From the NCBI RefSeq assembly GCF_014269025.2, contig NZ_CP077094.1, positions 2,604,001 to 2,668,000 on the forward strand: a DNA stretch of 64,000 bases, read 5' to 3'. Every line of letters starts with the position of its first letter. The first letter of the stretch is position 1. Below, piece by piece: positions 9,101-18,114 of the stretch. Source of the DNA: Pseudomonas promysalinigenes (GTDB lineage: Bacteria; Pseudomonadota; Gammaproteobacteria; Pseudomonadales; Pseudomonadaceae). The notes beneath the pieces are model-generated. The model made no database searches. It worked only from the letters and a program-made list of their open reading frames with translations, and had not been told where the DNA came from. A program made the position numbers and the translations under genes.

Positions 9101-10006
9101 ATGGATGAGCTGCGTAAGATCGACCTCAACTTGCTGCTGGCGCTGCACGCATTGCTCACTGAGAAGCACGTGACGCGTGCGGCTTTGCGCCTGCACCGCA
9201 GCCAACCAGCGGTTAGCCACGCCTTGGCGCAGTTGCGGGCACACTTCGACGACCCCCTACTGATTCGCCAACGTGGCCAAATGACCTTGACCGCACGTGC
9301 GCAGGCGTTGGCCAAACCACTGCAGGATGCCCTAGGCAGCCTCAACGGTTTGTTGGCCGCACCACTGTTCGACCCTGGCCAGGCGCACCGACGTTTCAGG
9401 CTGTCATTGTCGGACTACGCCTCGCGCATCATTTTGCCGCCACTGGTGCGCTACCTACGCCGGGTCGCCCCAGGGATCGACCTGGCTATCAGTCAGGCCA
9501 GCCGTGAAACCATGCTCGCCCAGTTACTCGATGGTGAACTGGACCTGGCATTGGGGATTTTTCCGGACCTTCCAGCCGGGATCATCACCCAGACCTTATT
9601 CGAAGACAGTTTCATCAGTGTCGCAGACCATCAGGTGCTGCCGGCTGCAGGCGAACTCACCCTAGAACAGTGGCTGACGCGCCCTCACGTGCTCATGGCC
9701 ATGCATCCCGATGCCTATGATGAAATCGAGCAGGCTCTGACAGAGCAAGGTCTACGGCGCCATATCGCCCTCGCGTTGCCACACTGGAGCGCGGCAGTGG
9801 ACGTGCTGAGCGGCACGGACCTGATCCTTACCGTCGCCAAGCGCGCGCTCGGGCCGCAGTTGCACCCTTCTCTGTGCCAGTTCGCCCCACCGCTCCCGAT
9901 AGCCGCACTGGCCTATCAGCAGGCCTGGCACGCACGCAAGGACAGTGACCCTGGCCATCGCTGGCTGCGCGAGGCCGTGTGGGCGTGTAGCCAGTCAGAG
10001 CATTGA
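9101..10006 (+). CDS. LysR-family transcriptional regulator
   Basis: A 301-residue LysR regulator. The N-terminal helix-turn-helix covers about residues 6-65 (IDLNLLLALHALLTEKHVTRAALRL, then HRSQPAVSHALAQLR), followed by a periplasmic-binding-protein-like effector domain. The IDLNLLLALHALL start is typical of the NodD/PcpR/NahR-like subgroup, many of which respond to aromatic or small organic ligands. It is convergent with the next gene: its TGA ends at 10006 and the complementary stop begins at 10007 with no gap. A perfect ANR-type box lies upstream. Its target is unknown. No strong Shine-Dalgarno is visible before the ATG. Confidence 0.88.
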   Translation: MDELRKIDLNLLLALHALLTEKHVTRAALRLHRSQPAVSHALAQLRAHFDDPLLIRQRGQMTLTARAQALAKPLQDALGSLNGLLAAPLFDPGQAHRRFRLSLSDYASRIILPPLVRYLRRVAPGIDLAISQASRETMLAQLLDGELDLALGIFPDLPAGIITQTLFEDSFISVADHQVLPAAGELTLEQWLTRPHVLMAMHPDAYDEIEQALTEQGLRRHIALALPHWSAAVDVLSGTDLILTVAKRALGPQLHPSLCQFAPPLPIAALAYQQAWHARKDSDPGHRWLREAVWACSQSEH

Positions 10007-10513
10007 TCAGCGCTCGATCATGGCTCGGCCGGGCTCTGGGCTCGTGGTCCAGCCTCCCTGCACCAGCAACACGCCGCCAAGGATCAACAACACACCCGCT
10101 ACCCTGGGCAGGTTCACGGGTTTGCTGGCAGCTCCCACCAGGCCAAAATGATCGACAATCACCGACGTCAGAATCTGGCCTGCCACCACCAAGACCAAAA
10201 AGCCTGCCGTACCCAGCTTGGGTGTCAAAGCTGCAGCGCCAGCCACATAGAGCGCGCCCAGCACGCCGCCAATCCATAGCCACCAAGGCCCCTGCGCGGC
10301 TTTGCTCAGGTCAGGCATGGGCACACGCAGAATCAGCAACGCTGCAATCACTACCAGCGAACTTACCGTCAGAGAGGTGAACGCCCCCCACAACCAGTGC
10401 CCGAGTGCACGACCAACCGCGGCGTTGCTAGCTGCTTGATACGGCAGCACCAACCCCGCCAGCAAGGCCATCAATATAGGGAGAGCAGTCAGTAAAATGG
10501 ATTTGGAGATCAT
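10007..10513 (-). CDS. YdcZ-family (DUF606) small membrane transporter
   Basis: A 168-residue integral membrane protein with about five hydrophobic segments, matching the DMT-superfamily YdcZ/DUF606 group by layout: ILMALLAGLVLPYQAASNAAVGR at the N terminus and GQILTSVIVDHFGL in the middle. Such proteins are half-size relatives of ten-helix drug/metabolite transporters and usually work as dimers. The ATG at 10513 leads directly into the first helix; ATGs at 10525 and 10552 would add a short cysteine-containing extension with poor ribosome binding signals. It ends base-to-base with the convergent LysR gene. The substrate is unknown. Confidence 0.8.
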   Translation of the reverse strand: MISKSILLTALPILMALLAGLVLPYQAASNAAVGRALGHWLWGAFTSLTVSSLVVIAALLILRVPMPDLSKAAQGPWWLWIGGVLGALYVAGAAALTPKLGTAGFLVLVVAGQILTSVIVDHFGLVGAASKPVNLPRVAGVLLILGGVLLVQGGWTTSPEPGRAMIER

Positions 10514-10676
10514 GATCGAGCCCATCGGTATACAAGATGAGCAGATCATCACTTGATAACCATTGATTATGGAAATCGAAGATATGCACGCTGATCATTC
10601 GTGCTACGAATGCCCCACCCTGAAGCCTGTCCCTTCCGCGACATGATGGCGAAAAGGACAGGCTGGGGCTCTAGCT

Positions 10677-11966
10677 TTACTTGCGGGTAACCCGCCACAC
10701 CGTGTTCGCCAGGTCGTCGGCGATGATCAGCGCGCCTCGTGGGTCGACGGTCACCCCCACTGGGCGGCCACGGGTCTTGCCATCTTCACCACGGAAGCCC
10801 GTCGCAAAGTCGATGGGCTCGCCTGCAGGCTTGCCGCCTTTGAAGGGTACGAAGATCACTTTGTAGCCGACGGGGTTCGGGCGGTTCCAGCTGCCGTGTT
10901 CACCCACGAACGCCCCTTCGGCAAACCGCTCACCCATCGCTGCATTGGAGAAATCGACACCCAGCGCAGCGACGTGGGAACCCAAGCTGTAATCCGGCTT
11001 GATGGCGGCAGCCACCTTGTCCGGGTTCTGCGGCCTAACGCGCTCATCTACGTTCTGCCCCCAGTAGCTGTAGGGCCAGCCGTAGAAGCCGCCCTCACGC
11101 ACCGAAGTGAGGTAGTCCGGTACCAGGTCCGGCCCCAGTTCGTCACGTTCGTTGACCACCGTCCACAGTTGGCCGGTATCTGGCTGGATGGTCAATGCGG
11201 TTGGGTTGCGCAGGCCGGTGGCGTACGGCCTATGGGCTCCGGTGACCGCATCCACCTGCCAGACCATGGCGCGGTCTATCTCCACCTCCATGCCGCGCTC
11301 GGTGATGTTGCTATTGGAGCCTATGCCCACATACAGATAGCGCCCATCGGGGCTAATGGTCAGCGATTTGGTCCAGTGATGGTTGACCTGCCCTGGCAGG
11401 TCGGTGAGTTTGCTGGGTGGGCCGCCGGCTTTGGTCTGGCCATCCTGGTAATCGAAACTCACCAGCGCATCCTGGTTGGCGACGTACAATTTGCCGTCGG
11501 CATATGCCAGCCCATAAGGCGCGTTGAGGTTATCGGCGAATACCGTCTGCATCTCGTAGGTGCCATCACCATCGGCATCGCGCAGCAGGGTCAAACGGTT
11601 GCCACCTTTGACCTGGGTATTGCCCTGGGCCTTTATCTGACTGGCGATCACATCCTTGGGCTTGAGCTTGGCGGCGCTGCCGCCACGCCCCTCGGCGATC
11701 AGAATATCGCCATTGGGCAGTACCAGGCTTTGACGCGGAATTTTCAGATCGGTGGCGATGGCGGTGATGCTGAAGCCCTCGGGCACTGTAGGTTTCTGAT
11801 CACCCCACTGCGCTGGTTGGGCGATTTTCATACTGGGCAACAGCCCGCGCTCAGGCGCAGGCAGCTTCGGATCAGGGCCCAGCGCTTGATTCGGCTCACC
11901 GTCACCACCACAGGCGGCCAACAGCAGGGCCACGCTCAACAGAGAAAGTGCGTGCAATGGCTTCAT
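10677..11966 (-). CDS. Sorbosone dehydrogenase-like PQQ beta-propeller lipoprotein
   Basis: A 429-residue protein of the glucose/sorbosone dehydrogenase (GSDH) beta-propeller family. Residues 1-19 are a lipoprotein signal with lipobox LAAC (Cys19), so the mature protein is membrane-anchored in the periplasm. Family features include PRQSLVLPNGDILIAEGRGG, GLAYADGKLYVAN, LRNPTALTIQPDTGQLWTVVNERDELG and ADDLANTVWRV. PQQ or Ca2+ binding and oxidation of a sugar or aldehyde are expected but the substrate is not evident. Its start overlaps the last four bases of the upstream DUF2231 gene, so the two are translated together; the membrane partner may serve as anchor or electron exit. Confidence 0.85.
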   Translation of the reverse strand: MKPLHALSLLSVALLLAACGGDGEPNQALGPDPKLPAPERGLLPSMKIAQPAQWGDQKPTVPEGFSITAIATDLKIPRQSLVLPNGDILIAEGRGGSAAKLKPKDVIASQIKAQGNTQVKGGNRLTLLRDADGDGTYEMQTVFADNLNAPYGLAYADGKLYVANQDALVSFDYQDGQTKAGGPPSKLTDLPGQVNHHWTKSLTISPDGRYLYVGIGSNSNITERGMEVEIDRAMVWQVDAVTGAHRPYATGLRNPTALTIQPDTGQLWTVVNERDELGPDLVPDYLTSVREGGFYGWPYSYWGQNVDERVRPQNPDKVAAAIKPDYSLGSHVAALGVDFSNAAMGERFAEGAFVGEHGSWNRPNPVGYKVIFVPFKGGKPAGEPIDFATGFRGEDGKTRGRPVGVTVDPRGALIIADDLANTVWRVTRK

Positions 11967-12391
11967 GCTTCAACTCCCGAACGCAGATTGCTCAAGCCCA
12001 GCCCAGCGGCCACGCAGGCCAGGATGCTGACGATTACCGACAGCACCAAACCAGCGGGCATCACTGCCCAGGCATCCTTGGCGTGTTCGAAAGCATTGAT
12101 CAGGCCCAGCACCCACGTCACCAACAGCAGCAGCAAATAAAGGGTCGGCCGCCCAGCTTTGCGCCGAGCGCGCACCAGGTTGGCCAAGGCGAACAACAAC
12201 GCCAGCCCGCAGAACAACAAGCCACCGGCTATCAACCATGCGGCGAAGTTGCTCCACTGGATCTGATAGCTCATGTAGTAGGCAATGTCGCTCAGCAGTG
12301 CGCCGAGAAACAACGGTACCGTGCCGGCCAGCAAAATCGCATGCAGCGGGCTGGGCGTGCATCGGTAAAGAGTGTGCTCAGTAGCGCTCAC
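11963..12391 (-). CDS. DUF2231-type four-helix membrane protein
   Basis: A 142-residue membrane protein with four predicted helices, beginning with SPLHAILLAGTVPLFLGALLSD and ending GLGLSNLRSGVEA. The layout matches the DUF2231 group, whose function is unsettled; histidines near helix ends have prompted suggestions of redox or heme roles. The gene is first in a two-gene operon and overlaps the sorbosone-dehydrogenase-like lipoprotein gene by 4 bp. An electron-transfer or anchoring partnership with that enzyme is an inference from the overlap. Confidence 0.78.
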   Translation of the reverse strand: MSATEHTLYRCTPSPLHAILLAGTVPLFLGALLSDIAYYMSYQIQWSNFAAWLIAGGLLFCGLALLFALANLVRARRKAGRPTLYLLLLLVTWVLGLINAFEHAKDAWAVMPAGLVLSVIVSILACVAAGLGLSNLRSGVEA

Positions 12392-12564
12392 GGCGCCTCC
12401 TTATCAGTCGGTATCCTAAGGCTGGCAGACTGGCGCGCGGCTCGGTCCATCAGGCGTGCGCAGGGTGCGCTTAAGAAGGGATCACCTGGATGTGCGGATA
12501 GTTCACCGCTTGGCTTGATGCAAGTAGTCTTGAAGACTCCATGCACGGGTGACAAGGGGGCAGG

Positions 12565-12864
12565 ATGGGCATCGAGGACAAACGCCATAGGGCGTGCTGG
12601 GCTACAGCTGTGCTGATGGCCGTGAGCTTGGTCATCAATGCCGGATGCTCGAGCAAAAGCACCAAGGCGCGCTACTATGCCGCGGCGCCTGGTTCCAACT
12701 GTTTCGCCAAGGCGTTGCCCAGCATTGGCGAAGGCGGACTTGCCTGGGGCAATACCCTAGGCATCGCCAAGCAGAAATCGTTGAACAATTGCATCCGATA
12801 CGCCGGCCGCTCCGGCGGCACACCTGGCACATGCCAGGTAGTGCTCGCCAAGTGCAAGCACTGA
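12565..12864 (+). CDS. Small hypothetical lipoprotein
   Basis: A 99-residue protein I do not recognise. A hydrophobic segment (ATAVLMAVSLVI) precedes NAGCSS, a plausible lipobox with the lipidated cysteine at residue 28. The mature part contains four further cysteines (NCFAK, NNCIR, TCQVV, AKCKH), suggesting two disulfide bonds in the periplasm, and a G-rich stretch followed by KQKSLNNC that recalls small DUF4189-like proteins. AAGGGGG lies just before the ATG. It is flanked by oppositely oriented genes, so it is probably monocistronic. Confidence 0.6.
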   Translation: MGIEDKRHRACWATAVLMAVSLVINAGCSSKSTKARYYAAAPGSNCFAKALPSIGEGGLAWGNTLGIAKQKSLNNCIRYAGRSGGTPGTCQVVLAKCKH

Positions 12865-12958
12865 GGTTCAAGGCCGGCTGGCGCCGCAGACGGCGACGGC
12901 GCATCGGTAACGGCCAGCCAATTGCGTCGCCAACGGGCGCACAGCGCCCTGCCAAGGC

Positions 12959-15145
12959 TCAGGCGAACTTTGCCCGGGCAGCATGCAGCTTCTTGTAGCT
13001 TTCGATCAGGCGCAGATGTCGGTCCAGCCCTTCGAGTTTCGTGCTGGTCGGCGTCAGGCCGTAGAATCGAACGCTTGCCTCGACCGACCCCAGCGCTGCA
13101 TCCATCCGCTCATTGCCGAACATGCGCCGCAAGTTGGTCTCGTAATCGGCGATTTCAAGCTCATCGTCCAAGTACACCTCCAACACCACGTTCAGCGCCT
13201 GGTAGAAAAGCCCGCGATCGACAGTGTTGTCATTGAATTGCAGGAACGCCTCGACCAGCTCCTTGGCATCCTCCAAGCGCTTGAGCGCAAGGCAGATCAG
13301 AAGTTTGAGCTCCAGAATGGTCAGCTGGCCCCACACCGTATTCTCGTCGAATTCAACGCCAATCAGCGTGGTGATAGTGGTGTAGTCATCCACGTCGAGG
13401 TTGTTCAGGCGTCGGCGCAGGGCGCGCAGCGCTCGGTCGTCGAGGCTGTGCAGGTTGAGAATGTCGGCGCGAAAATCCAGAGCGCGGTTGGTGTTGTCCC
13501 AGATCAGGTCTTCAACCGGGTAGATCTCGGAATAGCCTGGCACCAGGATGCGACAGGCAGTGGCGCCGAGATTGTCGTACACGGCCATGTAGACCTCTTT
13601 GCCAAGGCCTTCGAGGATGCCGAACAAGGTTGCCGCTTCCTGGCTATTGGAGTCCTCACCGTGGCCTGAGAAGTCCCATTCGACGAACTCGAAGTCGGCC
13701 TTGGCGCTGAAGAAGCGCCACGACACCACACCGCTCGAATCGATAAAGTGCTCGACGAAGTTGTTCGGCTCGGTGAGGGCATGGCTTTCGAAGGTCGGTT
13801 GCGGCAGGTCGTTCAGCCCCTCGAAGCTGCGCCCTTGCAGCAGCTCGGTAAGGCTACGCTCAAGCGCCACTTCGAAGCTTGGATGGGCACCGAACGAGGC
13901 AAATACCCCGCCGGTACGCGGGTTCATGAGTGTCACGCACATCACCGGGAACTCACCGCCGAGCGATGCGTCCTTGACTAACACCGGGAACCCCTGCTCC
14001 TCCAGGCCCTGTATACCGGCCAGGATGCCCGGATACTTGGCCAGCACATGCGGCGGAACGTCCGGCAGGGCCAGCTCCCCTTCGAGTATCTCGCGTTTGA
14101 CGGCACGCTCGAAAATTTCTGACAGGCACTGTACCTGGGCCTCGGCCAAGGTGTTACCAGCGCTCATGCCGTTGCTCAGGAACAGGTTTTCGATCAGGTT
14201 GGAGGGAAAGTACACCACCTGTTGATCGGACTGGCGCACGAATGGCAGCGAACAGATGCCGCGCTCGGTGTTGCCCGAGTTGGTGTCGTACAGGTGCGAA
14301 CCGCGCAGCTCGCCATCTGGGTTGTAGATGCCTAAGCAGTGCTCATCGAGAATCTGCGTGGGCAAAGCGTCTTTTGGCCCAGGCTTGAACCATTGCTCGT
14401 TCGGATAATGCACGAACGGCGCATTGGCAATGTCCTCACCCCAGAACTGGTCGTTGTAGAAGAAGTTGCAGTTCAGCCGCTCGATGAACTCACCCAGCGC
14501 CGAGGCCAGCGCGGCCTCTTTGGTCGAGCCCTTGCCGTTGGTGAAGCACATCGGCGACTGCGCATCGCGTACGTGCAGCGACCAGACGTTAGGCACGATG
14601 TTGCGCCATGAGGCGATTTCGATCTTCATGCCCAGGCCTGCGAGGATACCGGACATGTTGGCGATGGTCTGTTCCAGCGGCAGGTCCTTGCCGGGAATGT
14701 AGGTGGTGGTTTCGGCCACCGGCATCAGCAGGCCCTGGGCATCGGCGTCGAGGTTGTCGACCTGCTCGATGATGAACTCAGGGCCGGTCTGCACGACTTT
14801 TTTCACGGTGCAGCGATCGATCGATCGCAAGATGCCCTGACGATCCTTCTCGGAAATGTCCTCAGGCAGCTCGACCTGAATCTTGAAGATCTGGTTATAG
14901 CGGTTTTCCGGGTCGACGATATTGTTCTGCGACAGGCGAATATTCTCCGTGGGGATATCGCGGGTCTGGCAGTAGAGCTTGACGAAGTACGCCGCACACA
15001 GCGCCGAGGACGCCAGGAAATAGTCGAACGGGCCAGGGGCCGAACCATCGCCTTTGTAGCGGATCGGCTGATCGGCGATCACCGTGAAGTCGTCGAATTT
15101 GGCTTCAAGACGAAGGTTGTCGAGAAAGTTGACTTTGATTTCCAT
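12959..15145 (-). CDS. ycaO: OsmC-domain/YcaO-domain fusion protein
   Basis: A 728-residue fusion. Residues 1 to about 140 form an OsmC-like domain retaining two cysteines in the expected places (Cys50 in SALCAAYF, Cys112 in DRCTVKK). From about residue 147 onward the protein follows E. coli YcaO closely (PNVWSLHVRD, CFTNGKGSTKEAALASALGE, GNTERGICSLPF, NGMSAGNT, SEIFER, ASLGGEFPV, SFGAHPSF, HFIDSSG). YcaO proteins use ATP to activate amide backbones; E. coli YcaO assists RimO in methylthiolation of ribosomal protein S12. The fused thiol-peroxidase-like module has no settled role. The start at 15145 (MEIKVNFLDN) is chosen because the upstream in-frame extension to 15250 does not resemble OsmC. 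It is divergent from the molybdenum hydroxylase operon. Confidence 0.92.
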   Translation of the reverse strand: MEIKVNFLDNLRLEAKFDDFTVIADQPIRYKGDGSAPGPFDYFLASSALCAAYFVKLYCQTRDIPTENIRLSQNNIVDPENRYNQIFKIQVELPEDISEKDRQGILRSIDRCTVKKVVQTGPEFIIEQVDNLDADAQGLLMPVAETTTYIPGKDLPLEQTIANMSGILAGLGMKIEIASWRNIVPNVWSLHVRDAQSPMCFTNGKGSTKEAALASALGEFIERLNCNFFYNDQFWGEDIANAPFVHYPNEQWFKPGPKDALPTQILDEHCLGIYNPDGELRGSHLYDTNSGNTERGICSLPFVRQSDQQVVYFPSNLIENLFLSNGMSAGNTLAEAQVQCLSEIFERAVKREILEGELALPDVPPHVLAKYPGILAGIQGLEEQGFPVLVKDASLGGEFPVMCVTLMNPRTGGVFASFGAHPSFEVALERSLTELLQGRSFEGLNDLPQPTFESHALTEPNNFVEHFIDSSGVVSWRFFSAKADFEFVEWDFSGHGEDSNSQEAATLFGILEGLGKEVYMAVYDNLGATACRILVPGYSEIYPVEDLIWDNTNRALDFRADILNLHSLDDRALRALRRRLNNLDVDDYTTITTLIGVEFDENTVWGQLTILELKLLICLALKRLEDAKELVEAFLQFNDNTVDRGLFYQALNVVLEVYLDDELEIADYETNLRRMFGNERMDAALGSVEASVRFYGLTPTSTKLEGLDRHLRLIESYKKLHAARAKFA

Positions 15146-15328
15146 GCGGACAGTACCGTGATTTAAGCGTGCAAAACGAAATTGGCCGGCATTATCCGGG
15201 TTTTCGCCCCGGAAGTCCCCTTCGCCATCCCGTGCGCCTACCCAATCCAACGGATTGCTTGCCTGATCCTGCGAACCCCCATCTGCAACCTGACCAGTGG
15301 TCGTATCTGTGTGCTAGCGTTTCTGGAT

Positions 15329-15349
15329 TGGGGGGCAACGAATCCCCCA
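15329..15349 (+). promoter_or_regulatory. Leader hairpin before the 2Fe-2S subunit gene
   Basis: TGGGGG and CCCCCA pair into a 6-bp stem around a short loop, about 40 bases before the start at 15392. It may influence translation or mRNA stability. No match to a known riboswitch is claimed. Confidence 0.35.
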
Positions 15350-15391
15350 GTCGACAGTCAATGCCATCAACCGATGATCAGCAGGTGAGCC

Positions 15392-15847
15392 ATGGAACTT
15401 CGTATCAACCAGACGACCTACCAGGTCGACGCCGATGCCGACACGCCGTTGCTGTGGGTACTGCGCGACGACCTGGGCATGACTGGCACCAAGTATGGTT
15501 GTGGGCTGGCCCAGTGCGATGCGTGTTCAGTGTTGGTCGATGGCAACGTTGTGCGTGCCTGTGTCACCCCAGTAGCCGGCGTGGTTGGCCGCGAAGTCAC
15601 CACCATCGAAGCGGTAGAGGCCGATGAAGTCGGCAAGCGTGTGGTCGCAGCTTGGGTCAAGCACCAAGTGGCGCAATGCGGCTACTGCCAATCTGGTCAG
15701 GTCATGGCTGCCACGGCGCTGCTCAAGCACACCCCCAAACCGAGCGATGAGCAGATCAACGCGGCGATGGTCAATCTCTGCCGCTGCGGCACCTATAACG
15801 CCATTTACACGGCGGTGCATGCACTCGCCCAAGGGGAGCAGGCCTGA
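15392..15847 (+). CDS. 2Fe-2S subunit of a periplasmic molybdenum hydroxylase (IorA-like)
   Basis: A 151-residue xanthine-oxidase-family iron-sulfur subunit. Eight cysteines form the two usual 2Fe-2S sites: the plant-ferredoxin type (Cys37, 42, 45 and 57 in CGLAQCDAC...AC) and the helical type (Cys96, 99, 130 and 132 in CGYC...CRC). It passes electrons from the molybdopterin subunit encoded next to the cytochrome c encoded after that. It lacks its own export signal and is presumably co-exported with the Tat-signal-bearing large subunit. Its stop overlaps the start of that gene by one base, so the subunits are translationally coupled. Similar to isoquinoline oxidoreductase IorA and to bacterial aldehyde oxidase small subunits. 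Confidence 0.92.
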   Translation: MELRINQTTYQVDADADTPLLWVLRDDLGMTGTKYGCGLAQCDACSVLVDGNVVRACVTPVAGVVGREVTTIEAVEADEVGKRVVAAWVKHQVAQCGYCQSGQVMAATALLKHTPKPSDEQINAAMVNLCRCGTYNAIYTAVHALAQGEQA

Positions 15848-18096
15848 TGAATACTCCCATCGATCATGGCGCAGTGCTAATGGAGTTGCAAAAGGGCGAA
15901 ACCGTCAATCTGTCGCGTCGTCGCTTCCTGGCCGGCACAGCGGTGGGTGCACTGGTGCTAGGTTTTGGCCTACCACTGGGGTCGGCTCGGGTACAGGCAG
16001 CGACGCCAGCCACAGCAGAACGCGGCACCCAGGTTCCGGCGTTTCTGGAAATCCGCCCTGATGGCAAGGTGCGCCTGCTCAGCCCATTCATGGAAGGCGG
16101 TCAGGGCCCGTTCACGGCCATGGCGCAGATTGTTGGCGAGGAACTGGACGTTGACCCTGTCAATTTCCTGGTCGAGAGCGCCCCGCCTGGTGAAGCCTAT
16201 GTGGTGATGGAAAATGGCATGCGCATCACGGGCGGTAGCATGTCGGTGCGCATGAGCTACCCGACCATGCGCCGGCTCGGCGCTCTTGGCCGGGCCATGC
16301 TGCTACAGGCCGCCGCCGAGCAATGGCGCGTGCCAGTCGATGAGCTGACCACCGAGCCTGGCAAGGTCGTGCACGCAAACTCCGGTCGCTCACTGGCGTA
16401 CGGTGAACTGGCCGGCCGCGCCATGGACCTGCCGGTTCCGGATCCAGGCAGCGTCAAACTGCGCGACCCCAGCCAGTTCCGCTGGATCGGCAAACCAGTA
16501 CCGCGCTTGGATGCCTACGACAAATCCACGGGCAAGGCCCAGTACTGCATCGATATCAAGGTCGATGGCATGCTGCATGCCGCCGTGCAGCATGCGCCGC
16601 GCCTGGGCATGACCGTGGGCAGCCTACGCAATGAGGCGCAGGTTCAGGGCATGAAAGGGGTGCATTCGGTGCACCAGCTGCCAGGGGCGGTAGCCGTGGT
16701 GGCCGAGCGCTGGTGGCATGCCAAGCGCGCCGTCGAGGCGATTCAGGTGGACTGGAAAGAGCCTGAGGCCGACAGCCAGGTGCGGGCAATGCCGGCAGAC
16801 TTCTCAAGCGATGGCTGGCGGGAGCACTTGGCCAATGCGCAAGGCCCGGCCCGCGACGATGAACATGAAGGGGACGTTGAAAGTGCCTTGGCCAATGCCA
16901 AGACCACGGTCCAAGCCAGCTACCAGAACCAGTACCTCAACCATGCCCAGCTCGAGCCGCCGTCCGCCATCGCTCGCTTCAACCCTGATGGGACCCTCGA
17001 GGTGTGGCTGCCTAACCAGGCCCCGGACATGTTCCGCGATGACATCGCCAAGCGCACCGGCCTGGACGCGGCTCAAATCACCTTGCACTCGCCGCTGCTC
17101 GGTGGCTTCTTCGGTCGCCATTTCCTCTACGATTCGGCCAATCCCTATCCACAAGCCATTGCCCTGGCCAAAGCGGTCAATCGCCCGGTCAAGCTGATAT
17201 GGAGCCGTGAGGAAGAGTTCTTGCGCGACGTGCTGCGCCCGGTGGCGGTGGTCAAGTTCCGTGCAGCGCTGGATGCCGACGGGCTACCGGTAGCCCTCGA
17301 AGCGATCAGCGCCACCGAAGGGCCCACCGAAGCCCTCGCGGGCAAACAAGGCGAGAAGGTCGACCCCACTGCTGTAGAGGGGCTTTCGGGCAAAGCCTAC
17401 GCCATCGCCAACAAGCGGGTCGCCCAGATCTATGTGAAAGGCCCAGCAATGCTCGGTTACTGGCGCTCGGTGGGCAACTCGTTGAACGACTTCTTCTACG
17501 AATCATTCCTCGACGAATTGGCCGACAAGGGCGGAAAGGATCCTTACGAACTTCGCCTGCACTTGTTGCGTGACAATCAGCGCCTGACCAACCTGCTGCA
17601 CGCGGTGGCCGAACTGTCCGGAGGCTGGAAGCGCGGGCCATTCACCGCTGAGGACGGCAGCAGGCGCGCCCGTGGCATTGCCATGGCTTCACCGTTTGGC
17701 TCGCAAGCGGCGGCCATCGCTGAGGTGTCCATCGAAAACGGTCAGGTCAAGGTGCATGACATATGGCAGGCAATTGACCCCGGCAGCATAGTCAACCCCT
17801 CGATCATCGAGCACCAGGTCAACAGTGCAGTGGCACTGGGGCTGTCGCAGACGCTGGTGGAGGAAGCGGTCTTCATCGATGGCAAGCCCCGTGCTCGCAA
17901 CTACGACTTGTACCCAATCCTGCCACCCTCGCGTATGGCTCGGGTGCATGTACGTATCGTCGAGAGCGGAGCAAAGATGGGTGGCATCGGTGAGCCGCCG
18001 TTGCCGGCAGTGGCGCCTGCCGTGGCCAATGCCGTGGCGCAGTTGACCGGCCAACGGGTGCGTAGCCTGCCCTTGAGCCGCCATACCTTCAGCTGA
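15847..18096 (+). CDS. Molybdopterin-binding subunit of a periplasmic aldehyde/isoquinoline-type oxidoreductase (IorB-like)
   Basis: A 749-residue large subunit. The N terminus contains a Tat signal (SRRRFLAGTAVGALVLGFG followed by ARVQA), so the enzyme acts in the periplasm after folding with its cofactor. It shows the IorB single-chain arrangement, including GGFFGRHF, the duplicated a/b hammerhead regions, and near the C terminus MGGIGEPPLP with the catalytic glutamate. Expected reaction: hydroxylation of an aldehyde or N-heterocycle with water as oxygen donor. There is no FAD subunit; electrons leave through the triheme cytochrome encoded 18 bp downstream. The substrate cannot be fixed from sequence. 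Confidence 0.92.
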   Translation: MNTPIDHGAVLMELQKGETVNLSRRRFLAGTAVGALVLGFGLPLGSARVQAATPATAERGTQVPAFLEIRPDGKVRLLSPFMEGGQGPFTAMAQIVGEELDVDPVNFLVESAPPGEAYVVMENGMRITGGSMSVRMSYPTMRRLGALGRAMLLQAAAEQWRVPVDELTTEPGKVVHANSGRSLAYGELAGRAMDLPVPDPGSVKLRDPSQFRWIGKPVPRLDAYDKSTGKAQYCIDIKVDGMLHAAVQHAPRLGMTVGSLRNEAQVQGMKGVHSVHQLPGAVAVVAERWWHAKRAVEAIQVDWKEPEADSQVRAMPADFSSDGWREHLANAQGPARDDEHEGDVESALANAKTTVQASYQNQYLNHAQLEPPSAIARFNPDGTLEVWLPNQAPDMFRDDIAKRTGLDAAQITLHSPLLGGFFGRHFLYDSANPYPQAIALAKAVNRPVKLIWSREEEFLRDVLRPVAVVKFRAALDADGLPVALEAISATEGPTEALAGKQGEKVDPTAVEGLSGKAYAIANKRVAQIYVKGPAMLGYWRSVGNSLNDFFYESFLDELADKGGKDPYELRLHLLRDNQRLTNLLHAVAELSGGWKRGPFTAEDGSRRARGIAMASPFGSQAAAIAEVSIENGQVKVHDIWQAIDPGSIVNPSIIEHQVNSAVALGLSQTLVEEAVFIDGKPRARNYDLYPILPPSRMARVHVRIVESGAKMGGIGEPPLPAVAPAVANAVAQLTGQRVRSLPLSRHTFS

Positions 18097-18114
18097 CTGG
18101 AAAAGGACTGCCCA

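Noticed and set aside
10896..12140. Long plus-strand frame opposite the sorbosone-dehydrogenase-like gene
   Set aside because: The minus-strand gene has a lipobox, family motifs and an overlapping partner; the plus frame has none.
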